NCBI RefSeq assembly: GCF_000328565.1
Contig: NC_019966.1
Coordinates: 5,022,001-5,086,000, forward strand
Source of the DNA: Mycobacterium sp. JS623
GTDB taxonomy: Bacteria; Actinomycetota; Actinomycetes; Mycobacteriales; Mycobacteriaceae
Length of the DNA stretch: 64,000 nt
Direction of reading: 5' to 3'
The notes beneath the pieces were generated by a model. The model searched no databases and was not told the DNA's origin. It saw nothing but the letters and a program-made list of their open reading frames with translations. The stretch's first letter is position 1. Each line of letters opens with the position of its first letter. Shown here piece after piece: positions 8,365 to 16,978 of the stretch. The translations under genes and the position numbers were made by a program.

Positions 8365-9531
8365 ATGCCTACCCGGATCGAAGACCTGCTCGACCTCGAC
8401 ACGCTGTTGACGCCCGAAGACATCGAGTTGCGGCAGACGGTGCGCCGGTTCGGCGAACAACGACTGCGCCCGCACATCGCCGACTGGTTCGAGGCAGGCG
8501 AGGTGCCGGTTCGCGAACTGGCCGCCGATCTTGGCAAGCTCGGCGTGCTGGGCATGCACCTGAAGGGCTACGGCTGTGGCGGCTCGACCGCGACGGCCTA
8601 CGGCCTGGTGTGCCAGGAGCTCGAAGCCGTCGACTCCGGTCTGCGCAGCCTGGTCTCGGTGCAGGGGTCGCTGGCGATGTTCGCGATCTACCGCTGGGGC
8701 AGCGAGGAGCAGCGCAAGCAGTGGCTGCCCGCGATGGCCACCGGGGACGTCATCGGCTGCTTCGGGCTGACCGAGCCGGACTTCGGCTCCAACCCCGGCG
8801 GCATGCGCACCACCGCGCGCCGCGACGGATCGGACTGGATCCTCAACGGTTCGAAGATGTGGATCACCAACGGTTCGGTGGCCGACGTCGCGATTGTTTG
8901 GGCCCGTTCCAAGGAGGGCATCATCGGCTTCGTCGTGCCCGCAGGCACCAAGGGCTTTTCGGCGCGCGATATGACGCACAAGCTGTCGCTGCGCGCATCG
9001 GTCACCTCGGAGCTGCATCTCGACGATGTGCGGTTACCCGCTGACGCTCAATTGCCCGACGCCTCGGGCCTTTCGGGTCCGCTCGCCTGCCTGAGCGAGG
9101 CGCGGTTCGGCATCGTGTTCGGCAGCGTCGGCGCCGCCCGCGACTGCTTGGAGACCGCTCTGGATTACGTCGGCACCCGCGAAGTGTTCGAAAAGCCGCT
9201 TGCGGGATATCAACTGACGCAGGCCAAGATCGCGGATATGGCGGTCGAGCTTGGCAAGGCGCAATTGCTTGCGCTGCACCTTGGCCGACTCAAGGACGAC
9301 GGCCGTATCCGGCCGGAGCAGGTGAGCGTCGGCAAACTCAACAACGTGCGTGAGGCGATCAAGATAGCGCGGCAATGCCGAACGCTGTTGGGCGCCAACG
9401 GAATAACACTCGAATATCCGGTGATCCGGCACGCCAACAATCTGGAGTCCGTGCTGACCTACGAGGGCACGTCCGAGGTACACCAGTTGGTCATCGGAGA
9501 GGCGCTGACGGGCGTCAGCGCCTTCCGATGA
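8365..9531 (+). CDS. Acyl-CoA dehydrogenase, glutaryl-CoA dehydrogenase-like
   Basis: Flavin-dependent acyl-CoA dehydrogenase of 388 residues. The FAD-binding block FGLTEPDFGSNPGGM and WITNGSVADVAIVWA are clear, and the catalytic glutamate is in TYEGTSEVHQLVIG near the C-terminus. The SEARFGIVFGSVGAARDCLE segment is typical of glutaryl-CoA dehydrogenases, which both oxidise and decarboxylate glutaryl-CoA in lysine or tryptophan breakdown. The exact substrate cannot be read from sequence. The ATG at 8365 was chosen over 8358, which is out of frame. Confidence 0.87.
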   Translation: MPTRIEDLLDLDTLLTPEDIELRQTVRRFGEQRLRPHIADWFEAGEVPVRELAADLGKLGVLGMHLKGYGCGGSTATAYGLVCQELEAVDSGLRSLVSVQGSLAMFAIYRWGSEEQRKQWLPAMATGDVIGCFGLTEPDFGSNPGGMRTTARRDGSDWILNGSKMWITNGSVADVAIVWARSKEGIIGFVVPAGTKGFSARDMTHKLSLRASVTSELHLDDVRLPADAQLPDASGLSGPLACLSEARFGIVFGSVGAARDCLETALDYVGTREVFEKPLAGYQLTQAKIADMAVELGKAQLLALHLGRLKDDGRIRPEQVSVGKLNNVREAIKIARQCRTLLGANGITLEYPVIRHANNLESVLTYEGTSEVHQLVIGEALTGVSAFR

Positions 9532-9537
9532 GCGTCG

Positions 9538-10602
9538 TTACTGCTGTGGCGGTGGACCGAACTGCTGCGGTGGTGGCCCACCGAACTGCCGCGGCGGCCC
9601 CGGCGGCAGCGGCTGCGGATTCAGCGCAGCGATCTGCCCGCCGGTGAGGCGACGGTAGGCGTACACCACATAGAGCACGGAAACGGGGGCGGAGACAAGC
9701 ACCCCAACGCCGCACGCGATCAGACCGACAGTGAAGATCACAGCTGCCAGCAGCCAGGTCAGAAGCACCTGAACGAAGTTCACCTTGGCGATGTCGATGC
9801 TCGCCTTGATGCCGTCTATCGGCGACAGGCTTCGGTCGACGATAGCGACAGCGGTGAAGAGCGTAAAGATCGCGATCACGATGCCCAAAATGAAGCAGAG
9901 CGAACCGATTACGGACGCAATGCCGATGAGCACTGTCGCGATGATGACGCTGCCGACCATTCGGGGCCTGAAGAAGGACCCGATCGAAACAGGTTGTCCG
10001 TTCGCGATATCCAGCGCTCCACCGTAGTACGCGGACTGAATCGCCGCGACCGCGACCAACAGCACGATCCCGCCGAGCACCAACACGGCGATACTCGCAA
10101 CGCCGAGCGAGCTGCTCGCCGAATACTCGAAACCGCCGCCATACGAGTCGTACGTGGTGACGGGGCTGGGAGCCAACGCGAACGCGATGCCGTAGACGAT
10201 GCCGTAGAGCACACCCACGATCACCGCGTAAACCAACGTCGCCACGACGAGCGCCGCGGCGTTCTCTCGGAACTTACCCCATGCCCACGAGAAGGCCTCG
10301 CCGACGCTGATTTGTGGCGCCGCAGGCGCAAATCCACCGGGCGGCGGGTATCCACCAGGTGGCGGATAACCACCCGCCGAAGGGGGCGGATAACCCTGTG
10401 GCGGCGGTGGATAGCTCTGTGGGGGCGGTGGCGGATAGCTACCCGGCGGTGTAGGCGGTGGGTAGCCGCCGCCGGGTGGCGGGGGTGGGTAACCGCTCGG
10501 CGGAGGCGGTGGCGGGTAGCCGCCCGGGGGAGGCGGCGGCGGGTAACCACCGGGTGGTGGGGGCGGATTGTTCCCCGGCGGCGGGGGCGGTTGATCGGTC
10601 AT
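9538..10602 (-). CDS. Proline-rich-headed polytopic membrane protein (Pra-like cluster)
   Basis: A 354-residue protein with about 95 residues of Pro/Gly/Tyr-rich sequence (repeated GGYPPPPP units), then several hydrophobic segments (VVATLVYAVIVGVLYGIVYG, SVIIATVLIGIASVIGSLC and others), and a second proline-rich tail containing ALNPQPLPPG and PPPQQFG repeats. The first eleven residues are the same as in the 11192-11875 gene, while the membrane core is different (glycerophosphoryl-diester-like 'DUF' membrane domain rather than RDD). It is the third gene of a tight three-gene operon, 13 bases after the preceding stop. The proline-rich head probably binds other proteins in the cytosol. Confidence 0.72.
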   Translation of the reverse strand: MTDQPPPPPGNNPPPPPGGYPPPPPPGGYPPPPPPSGYPPPPPGGGYPPPTPPGSYPPPPPQSYPPPPQGYPPPSAGGYPPPGGYPPPGGFAPAAPQISVGEAFSWAWGKFRENAAALVVATLVYAVIVGVLYGIVYGIAFALAPSPVTTYDSYGGGFEYSASSSLGVASIAVLVLGGIVLLVAVAAIQSAYYGGALDIANGQPVSIGSFFRPRMVGSVIIATVLIGIASVIGSLCFILGIVIAIFTLFTAVAIVDRSLSPIDGIKASIDIAKVNFVQVLLTWLLAAVIFTVGLIACGVGVLVSAPVSVLYVVYAYRRLTGGQIAALNPQPLPPGPPRQFGGPPPQQFGPPPQQ

Positions 10603-10615
10603 TGACCCTTCCTCA

Positions 10616-11173
10616 TTACTGCTGCGGCGGCAGCGGTTGCGGATTGAGCGCCGACTGTTCTATCGGCACACATATCGTCGACATGATCTTGTCAGCGATG
10701 GTCTGCCGTTTGGCATCCCACAAAGGGAACAGGAAACCGATGTAGCAGATGATCGCGTCGACGACGTGGGCGATCTGACGGACGATCGACATGCCGAAAC
10801 CGATTGGCTGGCCGGTCTTCTCGCTGATCACTTTGAATTTCATCACCGACTTGCCGATGCTCTGGCCGGTGGTGCCCTGGCGGTAGCCCACATTCCAGAT
10901 CCCATAGGCGAACGCGACGAGATACGCCGCGATGTAGGCGATCATGCCGAAAGCCGTCATCGACGAGGTGCAGTAGTAGCCGTATTCGTACTGGCCGCTG
11001 CCGCCCGTGCACTGGTTGGCGGCTGTGCCGAAGGCGATGCCCGCCCCGATACCCAGCACCACCGCCGCGGGCACGATGTCGATGACGTATCCGACAACGC
11101 GCGTAAACCACGCTGTGTACGCCTCTTTCGGCAACGCGGCCGCCGGCGGTGACGAGGGGGGCTGGTCGGTCAC
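10616..11173 (-). CDS. RDD family membrane protein
   Basis: A 185-residue RDD-domain protein: short proline-containing N-terminus, then a core beginning YTAWFTRVVGYVIDIVPAA, with NVGYRQGTTGQSIGKSVMKF and the motif RQIAHVVDAIICYIGFLFP. It is closely related to the next gene upstream, and the operon looks like a tandem duplication. The C-terminus ends ALNPQPLPPQQ, a string shared with the downstream protein of unrelated core. Start is GTG at 11173, 18 bases after the upstream stop. Function unknown; RDD proteins are often suspected transporters. Confidence 0.78.
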   Translation of the reverse strand: MTDQPPSSPPAAALPKEAYTAWFTRVVGYVIDIVPAAVVLGIGAGIAFGTAANQCTGGSGQYEYGYYCTSSMTAFGMIAYIAAYLVAFAYGIWNVGYRQGTTGQSIGKSVMKFKVISEKTGQPIGFGMSIVRQIAHVVDAIICYIGFLFPLWDAKRQTIADKIMSTICVPIEQSALNPQPLPPQQ

Positions 11174-11191
11174 TGAATCTCCAGAAGTCGC

Positions 11192-11875
11192 CTAGATCGG
11201 GAGTGCGACCGTGCTGATGATCTTGTCCACCAACGTCTGCCGCTTTTGGTCCCATAGCGGGAACAGGACGGCGACGAGCCAAATGATGCCGCAGATGCCG
11301 GCGGCCACCAGGTAGATGAGCTCGCGCACAAAAGACATCCCGAAACCGATTGGCTGGCCGGTCTTTTCGCTGACGATCTTGAACTTCATGATGCCCTTGC
11401 CAATGCTCGAGCCCGTGGTGCCCTGGCGGTAGCCGAAATTCCAGACCCAATACGCGAAAGCGATGATTCCCACGACGATCATCGACACCTGGCCAAGCGT
11501 CGACGCACCGGTCGCGCAGTACTCGCCGAGGTTGTACTCGGATGTGTCGGTGATGCATGCCGTTTCGCGGGTGCCGAGGAGCAATCCCCATCCGATGGCT
11601 TCCAGGATGATGATCGGGATGGCGTCGATGAGATACGCCAGCACGCGGGTGGGCCACGGCGTGTACGCCTCTTGGGGCAACGCCAGACCACCGGCGGGAG
11701 CAGACGGTGGATAGCCGGTCGCGACCTGCGGCGACTGTTGGTAACCACCACCGGCAGGCGGAGGTGGAGGCGGCGGGTAACCAAAGCCCTGCGGCGGAGG
11801 AGGTGGCGGATAACCACCGGGTGGAGGTGGCGGAGGCGGATAGTTACCAGGAGGTGGTGGCGGTTGATCGGTCAT
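11192..11875 (-). CDS. pra: Proline-rich RDD membrane protein (Pra, Rv1078-type)
   Basis: A 227-residue protein equivalent to the mycobacterial proline-rich antigen homologue Pra. Residues 1-75 are Pro/Gly/Tyr rich (GGYPPPPPPQG-type units); the rest is an RDD domain with PWPTRVLAYLIDAIPIIIL, NFGYRQGTTGSSIGKGIMKF and three to four membrane helices. First gene of the three-gene operon; ATG at 11875. The RDD core matches the 10616-11173 product closely. Its role is not known. Confidence 0.82.
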   Translation of the reverse strand: MTDQPPPPPGNYPPPPPPPGGYPPPPPPQGFGYPPPPPPPAGGGYQQSPQVATGYPPSAPAGGLALPQEAYTPWPTRVLAYLIDAIPIIILEAIGWGLLLGTRETACITDTSEYNLGEYCATGASTLGQVSMIVVGIIAFAYWVWNFGYRQGTTGSSIGKGIMKFKIVSEKTGQPIGFGMSFVRELIYLVAAGICGIIWLVAVLFPLWDQKRQTLVDKIISTVALPI

Positions 11876-11993
11876 GGACGCCTTCCAGTGTGGAATTAGC
11901 TGGCAACGAGCGTGCTCACCCTAACCTGAGAGGTCCCCAATAGCAGGGCTTTCCACCCGGATTCGATCATGAAAACCCGCGTCGGGCATATCA

Positions 11994-13388
11994 CTATCGG
12001 CGGGTTTTGCCGTCGGACAGAAAGCCCAGCAGGTCGTGACGGGTCAGCACGCCGACCGGCTTGCCTTCCTCAACCACCATCACCGCATCGCATTCGCGCA
12101 GCGTCTTGGCCGCATTGCTGACCAGTTCCCCTGCACCGATCAACGGCAGCGGCGGGCTCATGTGCACCGATACCGCGTCGGCGAGCTTCGCCCGGCCCTC
12201 GAACACCGCAGACAGCAGTTCCCGCTCCGACACGCTGCCTGCGACCTCACCCGCCATCACCGGCGGCTCTGCGCCGACGACCGGCATCTGCGACACGCCG
12301 TACTCACGCAGGATGCTGATCGCGTCGCGCACGGTTTCCGACGGATGCGTGTGGACCAGGTCGGGCAGCGCACCCGACTTGCCCCGCAGTACGTCACCGA
12401 CCGTCGACTCCTCGACCGAACCGTCCAACCGAGTGCGCAGGAAGCCGTACGACGACATCCACGCATCGTTGAAAACCTTTGAGAGATAGCCTCTTCCGCC
12501 GTCGGGCAGCAGCACGACCACCAGCGCGTCAGGGCCGGCCTTCTCGGCGACCTTGGCCGCGGCGACGACGGCCATGCCGCACGAGCCGCCTACCAATAGT
12601 GCTTCTTCGCGCGCGAGGCGCCGCGTCATCTCGAAGGAGTCGGCGTCGGAGACCGCGATGATCTCGTCGGGCACCGTCGGGTCGTATGCCGACGGCCAGA
12701 AGTCCTCGCCGACGCCCTCGACCAGGTAGGGCCGCCCGGTGCCCCCGGAGTACACCGATCCCTCGGGGTCGGCACCGACGACCTTGACCTTCCCGCCGGA
12801 AACTTCCTTGAGGTAGCGGCCAGCACCGGTGATGGTGCCGCCGGTGCCGACGCCCGCGACGAAGTGCGTGACCTTGCCGTCGGTGTCGGCCCAGATTTCG
12901 GGGCCCGTCGTTTCGTAGTGGCTGGCCGGCCCCATCGGATTGGAGTACTGGTCGGGTTTCCACGCGCCATCGATCTCTTCGACCAGCCGATTGGAGACGC
13001 TGTAATAGCTGTCCGGATGATCGGGCGGCACAGCAGTCGGGCACACCACCACGTCGGCGCCATAGGCGCGCAACACATTCTGCTTGTCCTCGCTGACCTT
13101 GTCGGGGCAGACGAAGATGCATTTGTAACCGCGCTGCTGGGCTACCAGAGCTAACCCGACGCCGGTGTTGCCGGAGGTCGGCTCGACGATGGTGCCGCCG
13201 GGCTTGAGCTCACCGCTGGCCTCGGCGGCGTCGATCATCTTGACCGCGATGCGGTCCTTGGCGCTGCCGCCGGGGTTGAGGTATTCGATCTTCGCCGCGA
13301 CGGTGCCGGCGCCGTCGGGAACAACTGAGTTCAGCTGTACCAGAGGCGTATTGCCGATGAGCTCACTGATGTGCCGGGCGATGCGCAT
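11994..13388 (-). CDS. cbs: Cystathionine beta-synthase
   Basis: PLP enzyme condensing serine (or O-acetylserine) with homocysteine to cystathionine for reverse transsulfuration. The 464-residue product has the catalytic domain with PLP lysine 44 in GGSAKDRIA and the loop EPTSGNTGVGLA, followed by two CBS motifs from about residue 330 (DLVHTHPSETVRDAI, GVLTRHDLLGFLSDGKTRR) that may bind adenosyl ligands. Equivalent to Rv1077. It lies 29 bases downstream of lipU on the same strand. Together with metB in this window it covers both transsulfuration directions. Confidence 0.93.
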   Translation of the reverse strand: MRIARHISELIGNTPLVQLNSVVPDGAGTVAAKIEYLNPGGSAKDRIAVKMIDAAEASGELKPGGTIVEPTSGNTGVGLALVAQQRGYKCIFVCPDKVSEDKQNVLRAYGADVVVCPTAVPPDHPDSYYSVSNRLVEEIDGAWKPDQYSNPMGPASHYETTGPEIWADTDGKVTHFVAGVGTGGTITGAGRYLKEVSGGKVKVVGADPEGSVYSGGTGRPYLVEGVGEDFWPSAYDPTVPDEIIAVSDADSFEMTRRLAREEALLVGGSCGMAVVAAAKVAEKAGPDALVVVLLPDGGRGYLSKVFNDAWMSSYGFLRTRLDGSVEESTVGDVLRGKSGALPDLVHTHPSETVRDAISILREYGVSQMPVVGAEPPVMAGEVAGSVSERELLSAVFEGRAKLADAVSVHMSPPLPLIGAGELVSNAAKTLRECDAVMVVEEGKPVGVLTRHDLLGFLSDGKTRR

Positions 13389-13417
13389 GCGTCCATCGTC
13401 TCAGGCCCGAGAATCGA

Positions 13418-14479
13418 CTACCAGGTCGCCTCTCGGATGTAATCGCCGATCTGCTTCAGCGACCGGCTGGCCTCGGCCACCATGGGGGCGGCCAGCTGGA
13501 ACACATGCATCTGGCCGGGCCAGACGCGCACCTCAACCGGCACGCCGGCGGCGGCCAACATGTGTGCGGCCTTGCGGGCGTCGCTGACCAGAACCTCGGA
13601 TCCGGACACATGAATCAGCGTGCGCGGAAGTCCGGGCTCGATGTGGTCGAGTGGCTCGTAGACCTCTTCGGGCTTGCCGTCGACGATATGTCGTTCGGCG
13701 GCCTCTTCGATTAGCTCGACGAGCGCGTGAAATGCCTTGGGCGGGAACATCACATCGGTGCGGACGTTCGGGTGGTTGGCCCGGGTTTCGTTGTCGATCT
13801 CGAACAGCGGCGACATGGTCACTATGGCGGCCGGCGTCTCCCCGGCCAGGCCCTCCTGTTGCAGCTTCTCGGCCAGCGCCAGGGCCAGGTACCCGCCCGC
13901 GGAGTCGCCTGCAAGCACGATCTGGTCGGGTTCGTAGCCCTTGAGGCGCAGCCACTTGTAGGCCTCGTAGCAGTCGTCGAGCGCTTGCCCCACGGAGTGC
14001 TTGGGGATCATGCGGTAGTTGACGAGTAGCACCGGGCTGTCGGCAAATTTCGAGAGCGCGGTCACCATTCGACCGTGCGAGTTGGCGCCGCAGGTGAGGA
14101 ACGCGCCGCCGTGCATGTAGAGAATGACGCTGTGCTTGCCGTCAGCGGGAAGTACGCCACCGGCGCGGACCAGCTGCGCAGTGCAATGCGGCAAAGATAT
14201 GGTGGCGCGAACGGTGCCGGGAGTTGGCCGCATGACACGCGAAACGAAGTCGACCAAACCCCATGGCCAGGGCAGGCGTGGCGCATAACTACCGATTGCT
14301 AGCGTGGGTCGAATAGTTAGCAGAGCCGCGAGAGCAGTCAGCCGCCCAGCGAGACTGGGACCGTCTTCGACAACCTCTACGGGCGCGCCGTCACTGACCG
14401 GAAATTTTCGTGGTCTACGCGAGCTAGCTGGGCTGACGCCAGCATGAGACGCTCTCGATACCTTGCTCGGTGCCGTCAT
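13418..14479 (-). CDS. lipU: HSL-type esterase/lipase LipU
   Basis: Alpha/beta hydrolase of the hormone-sensitive-lipase family, 353 residues. HGGAF (123-127) forms the oxyanion hole, GDSAGG places the nucleophile at Ser193, and the acid and base are probably in SGSEVLVSDARK and PGQMHVFQ. Equivalent to Rv1076. ATG at 14479 has AGGAG eight bases upstream, better than the GTG codons at 14485-14488. Divergent from the GDSL esterase gene, with about 200 bases between. Confidence 0.87.
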   Translation of the reverse strand: MTAPSKVSRASHAGVSPASSRRPRKFPVSDGAPVEVVEDGPSLAGRLTALAALLTIRPTLAIGSYAPRLPWPWGLVDFVSRVMRPTPGTVRATISLPHCTAQLVRAGGVLPADGKHSVILYMHGGAFLTCGANSHGRMVTALSKFADSPVLLVNYRMIPKHSVGQALDDCYEAYKWLRLKGYEPDQIVLAGDSAGGYLALALAEKLQQEGLAGETPAAIVTMSPLFEIDNETRANHPNVRTDVMFPPKAFHALVELIEEAAERHIVDGKPEEVYEPLDHIEPGLPRTLIHVSGSEVLVSDARKAAHMLAAAGVPVEVRVWPGQMHVFQLAAPMVAEASRSLKQIGDYIREATW

Positions 14480-14550
14480 CGCCACCACTCCTACGCCTGT
14501 GTAGTGCCGGGGTGCCCCAGACTTAACTGGGCTAACCCAACGAGGTTAGC

Positions 14551-14579
14551 TTGACACCCTATAGACCATTCAACAATTA
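14551..14579 (+). promoter_or_regulatory. Possible SigA-type promoter before the GDSL esterase gene
   Basis: TTGACA at 14551-14556 is followed after 17 bases by CAATTA at 14574-14579, about 98 bases before the GTG start. The surrounding 14530-14610 stretch is notably AT-rich for this genome. The -10 is weak, so this is tentative. Confidence 0.25.
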
Positions 14580-14676
14580 ACTTTTCAAAATCGATACCGG
14601 ACTTGATACCGCAATGTGACCGCCGGCCGGGTCTTGCCACGCGGAAAGCCCCCGATTTCCCACATAAACTTGTCCC

Positions 14677-15642
14677 GTGCGCATTCGTGTGGGGCGTCGG
14701 TCGACCATCGCCCTGGCGGCGGCAGCCGGGCTGGCTTCCACGGGCACCGTTTACGTCGGGGCCCGTAACCTACTGAGCGGGCAGGCTGACCAGGCGCGAC
14801 AGGTCATACCCAAGTCGTGGGACATCCCCCCGCGCGCCGACGGCGTATATGCGCCCGGCGGCGGTCCATTCGAGAAGTGGCACCGCGGGATCCCGTTCGA
14901 TCTGCACCTGATGATCTTCGGCGACTCCACTGCTGCGGGCTACGGCTGCCAGGTCGCCGACGAGCTGCCCGGTGTGCTGATCGCGCGGGGGCTGGCCGAG
15001 GAATCCGGCAAGCGCGTGCGGCTCAGCACCAAGGCGATCGTGGGCGCGACGTCGAAGGGGCTGTCGGGCCAGATCGACGCGATGTTCGTCGCCGGCCCGC
15101 CGCCGGATGCTGCCGTGATCATGATCGGCGCCAACGACATCACCAAGCCGAACGGCATCGGGCCGTCGGCGCGCAGGGTGGGCCGGGCGGTGCGGCGGTT
15201 GCGCGCCAGCGGCGCCGTCGTTGTGGTCGGCACCTGCCCGGACTTCGGGGTGATCACCGCGATCCCGCAGCCACTGCGCTGGGTGGCACGCAGCCGCGGG
15301 CTGCGGCTGGCGCGCGCGCAGGCCTCAGAGATCCGGTCGGCTGGCGGTGTGCCCGTTCCGTTCTCGGACCTGCTGGCGCCCGAATTCCGAAAGATGCCCG
15401 AGGTGCTGTTCTCCCACGACATGTTTCACCCGTCGGCCGCCGGATACGCGTTGGCGGCCAGCCAGCTGCTGCCCGCGCTCGGTAAAGCTTTGCCGGAGTT
15501 CATCGGTCACCCGGTCGCCCAAGACGCTTTGGAGCAGCGATCGGCCGATCACAGCTCGTTGCTGGCCCGCGTGACCAACGTACGCAGGCTGTGGCGTCGC
15601 TCGACCGGGGTGCCCGCACCCATCGTGGTGCCCGCCAGCTAG
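14677..15642 (+). CDS. Exported SGNH/GDSL-family esterase (Rv1075c-type)
   Basis: A 321-residue SGNH hydrolase. An N-terminal basic and hydrophobic segment (IALAAAAGLASTGTVYVGA) is a signal peptide or anchor. Block I is FGDSTAAGYG (nucleophile Ser), block III is GANDIT, and block V is HDMFHPSAAGYALAA with the catalytic Asp and His. Rv1075c, the recalled equivalent, is a cell-wall-associated esterase. GTG at 14677 is used. The final bases overlap nothing; fadA3 follows 32 bases later. Confidence 0.85.
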   Translation: MRIRVGRRSTIALAAAAGLASTGTVYVGARNLLSGQADQARQVIPKSWDIPPRADGVYAPGGGPFEKWHRGIPFDLHLMIFGDSTAAGYGCQVADELPGVLIARGLAEESGKRVRLSTKAIVGATSKGLSGQIDAMFVAGPPPDAAVIMIGANDITKPNGIGPSARRVGRAVRRLRASGAVVVVGTCPDFGVITAIPQPLRWVARSRGLRLARAQASEIRSAGGVPVPFSDLLAPEFRKMPEVLFSHDMFHPSAAGYALAASQLLPALGKALPEFIGHPVAQDALEQRSADHSSLLARVTNVRRLWRRSTGVPAPIVVPAS

Positions 15643-15674
15643 GTTTCTCCTATCACTCGATACGAGGAGCCGTC

Positions 15675-16892
15675 ATGACTGAAGCCGTCATCGTTTCGAC
15701 CGCGCGTTCGCCGATCGGCCGCGCAGGCAAGGGTTCACTGGTCGATATGCGGCCGGATGACCTGGCCGCCCAGATGGTGCGCGCGGCGCTGGACAAGGTG
15801 CCGGGGCTCAACCCCCGCGAGATCGACGACTTGATAATGGGATGCGGGCAGCCTGGCGGTGAAGCCGGCTTCAACATCGGCCGTGCGGTAGCCGTCGAAC
15901 TTGGCTACGACTTCCTGCCCGGCACCACCGTCAACCGGTACTGTTCGTCGTCGCTGCAGACCACGCGGATGGCCTTCCACGCGATCAAGGCAGGCGAGGG
16001 CAGCGCGTTCATTTCCGCTGGGGTGGAAACGGTTTCGCGGTTCCCGAAGGGCACTTCTGACGGCTGGCCGGACTCGCACAACCCGCTGTTCTCCGATGCG
16101 GAGCAGCGCTCAATGCAGGCTTCGGCCGGCGCCGAAGAGTGGCACGATCCGCGTGCCGACGGGCTGCTGCCCGACGTGTACATCGCGATGGGTCAGACGG
16201 CCGAGAACGTCGCGATCCACACCGGCATCAGCCGCGAGGACCAGGACCACTGGGGTGTGCGCAGCCAGAACCGCGCCGAGGAGGCCATCAACAACGGCTT
16301 CTTCGATCGCGAGATCGTCCCGGTGACACTGCCCGACGGCTCGACGGTTTCCAAGGACGACGGGCCACGCGCAGGCACCACCTACGAGAAGATCAGCCAG
16401 CTCAAGCCGGTGTTCCGGCCGAACGGCACGATCACCGCGGGCAATGCGTGCCCGCTGAACGACGGCGCCGCCGCGGTGGTCGTGGTGTCGGACGCCAAGG
16501 CTCGCGAATTGGGGCTGACGCCGTTGGCGCGCATCGTCGCGACGGGCGTGTCGGGGCTGTCACCGGAGATCATGGGCCTCGGTCCGATCGAGGCGACGCG
16601 GAAGGCACTGGCCAACGCGGGCATGACGATCGACGACATCGACCTGTACGAGATCAACGAAGCGTTCGCGGTGCAGGTGCTGGGCTCGGCACGCGAGTTG
16701 GGGATGGACCTCGACAGGCTGAACGTGTCCGGCGGCGCGATCGCGCTGGGTCACCCGTTCGGTATGACGGGCGCCCGCATCACTGCGACGCTGCTGAACA
16801 ACCTGCAGACCCATGACAAGCAGTTCGGTCTGGAGACGATGTGTGTCGGCGGCGGCCAGGGCATGGCGATGATCGTCGAACGGCTGGCGTAG
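15675..16892 (+). CDS. fadA3: Acetyl-CoA acyltransferase (thiolase) FadA3
   Basis: Degradative thiolase, 405 residues, same length as recalled for Rv1074c. Nucleophilic Cys90 lies in NRYCSSSLQTTRMAF; the C-terminal signatures are EINEAFAVQVL, GHPFGMTGAR (catalytic His) and CVGGGQGMA (second Cys). It would cleave 3-ketoacyl-CoA in beta-oxidation. ATG at 15675 has ACGAGGAG upstream; the open frame further upstream is inside the preceding esterase gene. Confidence 0.93.
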   Translation: MTEAVIVSTARSPIGRAGKGSLVDMRPDDLAAQMVRAALDKVPGLNPREIDDLIMGCGQPGGEAGFNIGRAVAVELGYDFLPGTTVNRYCSSSLQTTRMAFHAIKAGEGSAFISAGVETVSRFPKGTSDGWPDSHNPLFSDAEQRSMQASAGAEEWHDPRADGLLPDVYIAMGQTAENVAIHTGISREDQDHWGVRSQNRAEEAINNGFFDREIVPVTLPDGSTVSKDDGPRAGTTYEKISQLKPVFRPNGTITAGNACPLNDGAAAVVVVSDAKARELGLTPLARIVATGVSGLSPEIMGLGPIEATRKALANAGMTIDDIDLYEINEAFAVQVLGSARELGMDLDRLNVSGGAIALGHPFGMTGARITATLLNNLQTHDKQFGLETMCVGGGQGMAMIVERLA

Positions 16893-16922
16893 CCAGCGTT
16901 CCACTGGCTTTCGTTTCTGCTG

Positions 16923-16978
16923 CGAAACTGCGGACAGATCGCGCATTCACGAAATTTCACGATCTGTGCGCAGTTTCG
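16923..16978. repeat. 19-bp palindromic element, left flank of the DUF559 gene
   Basis: CGAAACTGCGGACAGATCG at 16923-16941 and CGATCTGTGCGCAGTTTCG at 16960-16978 are inverted repeats with one mismatch around an 18-base loop. The right arm lies inside the last codons of the DUF559 gene. The same palindrome recurs at 17844-17899 on the other side of that gene. Confidence 0.8.

Noticed and set aside
7156..9018. N-terminal extension of metB up to 9018
   Set aside because: The added residues are antisense to the acyl-CoA dehydrogenase, and the normal MetB start is the ATG at 8310.
10320..10600. Regular short repeats that look CRISPR-like
   Set aside because: They are in-frame Pro/Gly/Tyr codon repeats of a proline-rich protein, with no conserved repeat-spacer alternation.
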